From CAINDZ01 sp041908585 (GTDB lineage Bacteria > Krumholzibacteriota > Krumholzibacteriia > LZORAL124-64-63), in the NCBI GenBank assembly GCA_041908585.1, contig JAYRFB010000049.1, positions 1 to 18,035 of the forward strand: a stretch of 18,035 bases of DNA, given 5' to 3'. Shown here one piece after another: positions 14,420 through 18,035 of the stretch. A program made the position numbers and the translations under genes. Position 1 is the stretch's first letter, and every line of letters begins with the position of its first letter. The notes beneath the pieces are model-generated. The model worked only from the letters and a program-made list of their open reading frames with translations, searched no databases and was not told the origin of the DNA.

Positions 14420-14440
14420 CTGCGCTGCCGCGGCACGCAG
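14420..14440 (-). other. GC hairpin after the hexahaem cytochrome gene
   Basis: An inverted repeat pairs CTGCG/CGCAG and TGCCG/CGGCA in one extended stem with a single bulged base. It lies 12 nt after the cytochrome stop codon. There is no U run, so it is not a standard intrinsic terminator; it may stabilise the mRNA 3' end. Confidence 0.3.
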
Positions 14441-14452
14441 TCCTGCTGTCGA

Positions 14453-15640
14453 TCAGGGCCCGACCGGGTTGTCGGGGACCGGGCCGCGCCGCCAGGGGCC
14501 GGGGTGGGTGCGGTCGCCAGCCGGCTGCCCGTCGTCGGCATCCTTGGCGTGGCACTTGTTGCACAGTGAGCGCTGTCCCGCGGCGATCACGTAGGCGTAG
14601 TAGCGGTTGGCGACGTCCTGCGCGGTGGCGCCGCCGTCACCGGTCCGCGGGTGCGAGTCGCGGTCCAGGCGCGTGGCGCCGAAGTCCCAGCGCCCCGCGT
14701 CGGCGAACGGCGAGGCGTGCGCGCGGTGGCAGCTCAGGCACATCACCTGGTCGCCCGCGCCGGGACCGGCCGTGTGGCCGGCGGGATCGACAGCGCCCAG
14801 GTCGATGTCGAGACTCTCGAACGGGACAAGGCCCGCGTACGACACCTCTGAGGCGCCGCCGGCGGGATCGGTCGTGCTGACGTAGCGGTTGTAGTTCGCG
14901 GCGATGACCGCGCCGAGCGCCGCGCCGGTCGGGTGCGTGAACAGCTGGCCGCCCTCGTCATGCATCGCGGGATGGCAGTTGCCGCACCAGGCGCTCAGGC
15001 CGCTCTTGTAGATGGTGTGCCGGCTGTCGGTCTCCTCGCCGCCGCCGCCGGGCAGGGTCGTGCCGCCGTTCCCGCGCGCCAGCGGCGCCGGCGCGCTGAA
15101 CGCGAAGCGCGCACCGTCGCCGTAGGCCGGGCCCCGGCCTGCGCCGTAGAGCATGCGGAAATCCGCGGTGCCGTGCGGATCGTGGCAGCTGGTGCAGCCG
15201 AGGCGGTCGGCCAGGAACGTCCCTCCCGGAGACACCGAGAGCACGGGATCGGGTTCGAGCGCGTAGGCGGGACTGACGAGGCTGTGCCCGTGCGTGTGCG
15301 AGGCGCTGGTCGCGACGGTGCCCCACGACGTGGTCCACGTGAACGTGCGCGTCAGCCAGTGGAAGTCGCCGCCGGGACCGTGCCCGAGGCCGCCGGCCAG
15401 CTGCCCGCGGGCGGCGTGGCAACGCAGGCAGGTGTCGGTCGCGTTGCCGTACTTCAGCAGCCACGGGTTGCCGCCCGGCGTCCAGCCGGGACCCGTCCGG
15501 CCGTCCTGGCTGGCGTGCATGGTGTGGCAGCCCGCGCAGGCGGCGACGCCGCCGTCGTGGAAGCCCAGCGCGGGAGAGGCTGCGAGCAGGCTGACGATGA
15601 CGGCGAGATCGACGAGATGATCACGGCGGACACGCGGCAT
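14453..15640 (-). CDS. Secreted hexahaem c-type cytochrome (doubled-CXXCH type)
   Basis: 395 residues. It has an N-terminal signal peptide (basic MPRVRRDH, hydrophobic core about 10-25, likely cleavage after ASPALG). Six CXXCH sites are at C35, C71, C149, C219, C301 and C360, and many other histidines could be distal ligands. Haem spacing is wide and the intervening sequence is Gly/Ala-rich, like the loosely conserved CXXCH cytochromes of Geobacter and related organisms. Sites such as CTSCHDPHG and CLSCHRAH match the doubled-CXXCH pattern. It should carry electrons in the periplasm or at the outer surface; no substrate site is recognisable. The start is ATG 15638-15640, with GGGGA 5 nt upstream. 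An in-frame GTG at 15743-15745 would add 35 residues before the signal peptide and is less likely. A promoter candidate lies at 15767-15795. It is on the same strand as the downstream cbb3 genes, but ccoI has its own promoter candidate. Confidence 0.9.
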   Translation of the reverse strand: MPRVRRDHLVDLAVIVSLLAASPALGFHDGGVAACAGCHTMHASQDGRTGPGWTPGGNPWLLKYGNATDTCLRCHAARGQLAGGLGHGPGGDFHWLTRTFTWTTSWGTVATSASHTHGHSLVSPAYALEPDPVLSVSPGGTFLADRLGCTSCHDPHGTADFRMLYGAGRGPAYGDGARFAFSAPAPLARGNGGTTLPGGGGEETDSRHTIYKSGLSAWCGNCHPAMHDEGGQLFTHPTGAALGAVIAANYNRYVSTTDPAGGASEVSYAGLVPFESLDIDLGAVDPAGHTAGPGAGDQVMCLSCHRAHASPFADAGRWDFGATRLDRDSHPRTGDGGATAQDVANRYYAYVIAAGQRSLCNKCHAKDADDGQPAGDRTHPGPWRRGPVPDNPVGP

Positions 15641-15691
15641 GGAGGTCCCCAGCGCACTTCTGCGACGACGAGATGTGTGCAGATGTCCGGA

Positions 15692-15714
15692 GGGCGAATC
15701 CGTGGGCGAAATCC
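15692..15714. repeat. Short direct repeat in the cytochrome leader
   Basis: GGGCGAATCC (15692-15701) and GGGCGAAATCC (15704-15714) are 12 bp apart start to start and differ by one inserted A. They lie in the roughly 120-nt leader between the promoter candidate at 15767-15795 and the ATG at 15640. A small hairpin (GTGCC/GGCAC, 15732-15745) lies nearby. Function is unknown and chance is possible. Confidence 0.3.
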
Positions 15715-15766
15715 GAAGCGGGCCGCTGTGGGTGCCGATGGGCACGTGCGCAGCGACGCCTCAAGA

Positions 15767-15795
15767 ATCCTACCACGTCGCCGGCGGAATTGCAA
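15767..15795 (-). promoter_or_regulatory. Sigma70-like promoter for the hexahaem cytochrome
   Basis: On the minus strand, TTGCAA (15790-15795), a 17-bp spacer and TAGGAT (15767-15772). Upstream of the -35 is an A/T-rich tract (about 15788-15830) that stands out in this GC-rich window and resembles an UP element. The expected start is near 15760, leaving a leader of about 120 nt. Confidence 0.5.
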
Positions 15796-15865
15796 AATAA
15801 GATGCCATCGATCAAGATAGCGGACTAAAACTGTCCTGGTCGTTGGCGAGGGGCCCGGGCTTCAC

Positions 15866-16618
15866 TCAGAAGAACGGCACGAAGCCCCAGCGGATCTCCC
15901 GCACCAGGCCTGCCAGCTTGCCCGCCCGCAGCAGGAACTCCACGCCCATGAACACGACGAGCACCGCCGCGCCCAGGTTGAACCGTCGCTGCAGCGCCGG
16001 GGCCAGCCTTCCGGCACCCAGTCCCACGGCCACGAGCACGGGGATGGTGCCGGCACCGAACATCGCCATGGTGCCCATCCCGTGCAGCGGCGACGGCGCC
16101 GTGAGCGTGGCGGCGGCCATCGCGTAGACCGGGCCGCAGGGCAGGAAGCCGTTGGCCACGCCCAGGAAGTAGCGGCCGGCCAGCGACGACGTGCCGGCCA
16201 GCGCCAGGAACCGCGAGGCGATGGCCTGGCCCAGCCGGTGGTTGTTGAGGTAGCGGCCGGTCGGCAGCCAGCCGCCCAGTCCCAGGCCCATCAGCACCAT
16301 CAGCGTGCCGGAGACGCCGAAGACGATCGCGCGCAGCGTCGCCGATGGGCCACCCGTGCGCGTGGCGGTCATCAGCAGGCTGAAGACCAAGCCGATCACG
16401 ATGTAGGAATTGAGTCGACCCAGGTGGTAGAGCAGAAGGCCGGGCACCAGGCGCGACAGCCGGCTGTCGGTGCGACCATGGGCCAGCGAGACCGTGCTCA
16501 GCAGCGGGCCGCACATGCCCAGGCAGTGACCCAGGCTGGTGGTCAGGCCGACGCCCAGCGCCGCCCACAGCGTGATGGTGGCGGCGTGCGCCTCGGCAAC
16601 GGGTCCGCAGCAGTCCAT
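15866..16618 (-). CDS. DsbD_2/TauE-like polytopic membrane protein with paired CGP motifs
   Basis: 250 residues and about six transmembrane helices. HCLGMCGPL (31-39, with C32 and C36) in the first helix and FLPCGPVY (158-165, with C161) in a later helix are the hallmark of the cytochrome c biogenesis/DsbD transmembrane-like family (often labelled sulfite exporter TauE/SafE). A further CCGP lies at residues 3-6. Members are frequently encoded beside cbb3 oxidase genes and are thought to move thiol reductant or handle copper for oxidase assembly; the exact reaction is unproven. The start is ATG 16616-16618, with GGAGG 7 nt upstream. A promoter candidate lies at 16676-16704. It is followed on the same strand by the cytochrome gene after a 225-nt gap that holds a separate promoter, so it is probably not in the same transcript unit as ccoI. 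Confidence 0.88.
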   Translation of the reverse strand: MDCCGPVAEAHAATITLWAALGVGLTTSLGHCLGMCGPLLSTVSLAHGRTDSRLSRLVPGLLLYHLGRLNSYIVIGLVFSLLMTATRTGGPSATLRAIVFGVSGTLMVLMGLGLGGWLPTGRYLNNHRLGQAIASRFLALAGTSSLAGRYFLGVANGFLPCGPVYAMAAATLTAPSPLHGMGTMAMFGAGTIPVLVAVGLGAGRLAPALQRRFNLGAAVLVVFMGVEFLLRAGKLAGLVREIRWGFVPFF

Positions 16619-16675
16619 GAGGGATCCTCCCGCCCTGCCGGCGATGTCGGCCCGCCTCGCGCGGGCGCGGGCGGA

Positions 16676-16704
16676 ATCATAGGCGACGGCGACGGCACGT
16701 GCAA
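16676..16704 (-). promoter_or_regulatory. Sigma70-like promoter for the DsbD_2/TauE-like gene
   Basis: On the minus strand, TTGCAC (16699-16704), a 17-bp spacer and TATGAT (16676-16681), the closest -10 match in the window. The expected start is near 16669, giving a leader of about 50 nt. Confidence 0.55.
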
Positions 16705-16721
16705 AGGCGCGTTGAGCGCCT
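16705..16721. promoter_or_regulatory. Inverted repeat between divergent promoters
   Basis: AGGCGC-GTTGA-GCGCCT is a perfect 6-bp inverted repeat with a 5-nt centre. It abuts the -35 of the minus-strand promoter (16699-16704) and lies 21 bp before the -35 of the plus-strand promoter (16743-16748). It could be a shared operator; a chance GC palindrome is also possible. Confidence 0.35.
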
Positions 16722-16742
16722 GCGGCCGGGTGGGCGGTCGCC

Positions 16743-16772
16743 TTGACGCTGCCGCGGCGCGCAGCCTATGCT
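16743..16772 (+). promoter_or_regulatory. Sigma70-like promoter for the right-hand GT39 gene
   Basis: TTGACG (16743-16748), an 18-bp spacer and TATGCT (16767-16772). The expected start is near 16779, giving a leader of about 47 nt to the GTG at 16826. Confidence 0.55.
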
Positions 16773-16825
16773 GCGGAGCGCATTCGCGACCCAGCCGGCC
16801 CGCCGGCACTCCCGGAAAGGACACC

Positions 16826-18035
16826 GTGGCCGCTCCCGCTTCCCGTGCCGACGTTGCGCGCGACCCGGCCCGCGCGCCGTTCCCCTGGCGCCAGGCCGCG
16901 CTCGTGCTGGCCGTTGCGCTGGTCATGCGCGCGCTCTACTGGATTCCCGCGTCGCGCTCGCTTTTCATGCAGACGCCGGTGGTCGACGCCTCGTTCTTCG
17001 ACCAGTGGGCGCAGGCACTGGTCGCCGGCCGCGAGTTCCAGGCGCAGGCGTTCTTCAAGCCGCCACTGGCCGCCTACGTGCTGGCAGCGCTCTACCGCCT
17101 GGGCCTCGGCATGCAGGGCGTGCTCGTGCTGCAGTTGCTGGTGGGGGCCGCCACCACGGTCGTCTCGTTCGCGATCGCGCGGCTGGCGTTCGCGCCGCGC
17201 GTGGCGCTGGCCGGTGCGCTGGCCGGCGCCCTGCTGCCGATCCTGCCGTTCTTCGAGGCGCAGATGGTGGCCGAGGCCTGGACCACCGCCCTGGCGCAGG
17301 GATCGCTGCTGCTGTTCCTGCTGGGGACCAGGCCGCGCGAGAGGCGGGCCGATGCGAAGCTGGCCGTCGCCGGCCTGCTGCTGGGCATCGCCGCCCTGGG
17401 GCGGCCGAACCTCCTGATCGTGCTGCCCGTGCTGGCGGCCTGGCTGGCCTGGCAGGCGCGTGCGAACGGCGGCCGCGCGCCGTCCGGCGGCGCCTGGTGG
17501 CGGTCGTTCGTGCCGCTGGCGGCTGGCTGCGTCGTGGCGATCGCGCCGGCCACGCTGCACAACCTGCGCTACGGCGAGTTCGTGCCGGTCAGCGCGAACT
17601 TCGGCGTCAACCTCCTGACGGGCAACTCCGACGAGGCCGACGGCCTGTCGGCTATCCCGGTGGGCGTGCGCTGGGACGGCCTGCAGCTGGCCGCGCGGCA
17701 GCGTGGCGCCACGACGCCGGGGGCGTTCTCCGACTTGATGACGCGCGATGCGCTGGCCTGGATCGCGGCCAATCCCGGGCGCACGCTGGAGCTGCTCGGT
17801 CGCAAGGTGCTGCTGCTGCTGAATGCCCGCGAGGGCCGCAACAACATCAACCCGCGCTGGCTGGCCGAGCAGGAGGGCGTCTTCGTGCTCGCGCGCTGGT
17901 GGCCGGGCACCTGGCTCGTGCTGCCGCTGGCGGTGGCAGGCCTGCTGCTGGTGCCGCGCGGCCCGCAGGGCAGGCTGCTGGCCTGGCTCGTCGTGGTGCA
18001 GGCGGCCGCGATCCTGCCCTTCTTCGTCGCAGCGC
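16826..18035 (+). CDS. GT39-like membrane glycosyltransferase (3' end outside window)
   Basis: At least 403 residues, open to the right edge with no stop. A hydrophobic helix (about 24-40) is followed by the clan signature loop: VVDASFFDQWAQAL (52-65), with candidate catalytic D54, and FFKPPLAAYV (76-85). Later come QMVAEAW (146-152), GRPN (192-195) after a helix, and HNLRYGEFVPVSANFG with NLLTGN (about 245-267), a segment common in bacterial GT39/PMT_2 proteins. It should use a polyprenyl-phosphate sugar on the periplasmic side; the acceptor is unknown. The start is GTG 16826-16828 with AAGGA (16817-16821) 4 nt before it, and a promoter candidate lies at 16743-16772. The other GT39 protein (2005-3453) shares the fold but not close sequence. 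It is divergent from the DsbD_2/TauE-like gene. Confidence 0.85.
   Translation, partial: MAAPASRADVARDPARAPFPWRQAALVLAVALVMRALYWIPASRSLFMQTPVVDASFFDQWAQALVAGREFQAQAFFKPPLAAYVLAALYRLGLGMQGVLVLQLLVGAATTVVSFAIARLAFAPRVALAGALAGALLPILPFFEAQMVAEAWTTALAQGSLLLFLLGTRPRERRADAKLAVAGLLLGIAALGRPNLLIVLPVLAAWLAWQARANGGRAPSGGAWWRSFVPLAAGCVVAIAPATLHNLRYGEFVPVSANFGVNLLTGNSDEADGLSAIPVGVRWDGLQLAARQRGATTPGAFSDLMTRDALAWIAANPGRTLELLGRKVLLLLNAREGRNNINPRWLAEQEGVFVLARWWPGTWLVLPLAVAGLLLVPRGPQGRLLAWLVVVQAAAILPFFVAA

Noticed and set aside
15641..15745. Longer start (GTG 15743-15745) for the hexahaem cytochrome
   Set aside because: It would place 35 polar residues before a clear signal peptide; ATG 15640 has its own ribosome site.
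15641..15760. c-di-GMP (GEMM) riboswitch in the cytochrome leader
   Set aside because: Such switches occur before Geobacter-type cytochromes, but the conserved core strings are not seen here.
15805..15818. Possible FNR site near the cytochrome promoter
   Set aside because: Only one half-site (TTGAT on the minus strand) is present; the other half does not match.
16743..17417. Plus-strand open frame at the right edge
   Set aside because: Arg/Ser/Trp-rich; the neighbouring frame from GTG 16826 gives a proper GT39 membrane protein.

Overview
This window is strongly GC-rich. It shows a densely packed bacterial chromosome segment, almost entirely coding, with no RNA gene, CRISPR array, insertion sequence or phage gene that I can see. 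Two traits suggest an uncultured lineage of the FCB/Fibrobacterota side of the tree (Eisenbacteria- or Krumholzibacteriota-like): a secreted propeller protein ending in an FlgD-like Ig domain with a PNPFNP motif, and a fused CcoN-CcoO oxidase subunit. The phylum is my inference; there is no marker gene here to settle it.

Layout. 1-1996 (+): 3' part of a secreted beta-propeller protein. 2005-3453 (-): GT39-type membrane glycosyltransferase, convergent with it. 3454-3675: divergent promoter region with a repeated element. 3676-5547 (+): two-domain GT2 glycosyltransferase. 5583-6305 (-): uncharacterised six-helix membrane protein. 6371-14273 (-): a complete cbb3-type cytochrome c oxidase locus, in transcription order ccoI, ccoS, ccoN-ccoO fusion, ccoQ, ccoP, ccoG and a very short FixH-like membrane protein. 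14453-15640 (-): secreted hexahaem cytochrome c. 15866-16618 (-): DsbD/TauE-like membrane protein with paired CGP motifs. 16826-18035 (+): a second GT39-type glycosyltransferase, running off the right edge.

How it works together. The central 10 kb is a microaerobic respiration module. CcoNO-CcoQ-CcoP form the terminal oxidase. CcoI (copper P-type ATPase), CcoS and CcoG mature it, and the TauE/DsbD_2-like protein probably helps with metal or thiol handling. The hexahaem cytochrome may belong to the same electron-transfer chain, but that rests only on neighbourhood. The oxidase is non-standard in four ways: CcoN and CcoO are one polypeptide with an apparent extra two-helix linker, CcoP has only one haem site, FixH is reduced to little more than its anchor, and the assembly genes ccoIS precede the structural genes. 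Flanking glycosyltransferases and the propeller protein point to cell-surface functions.

Regulation. I found six sigma70-like promoter candidates with 17-18 bp spacers, upstream of the first GT39 gene, the six-helix protein, ccoI, the cytochrome, the TauE-like gene and the second GT39 gene. Several lie beside inverted or direct repeats. No canonical FNR/ANR box (TTGAT-N4-ATCAA) was seen before the oxidase genes. All gaps between genes are under 300 bases.
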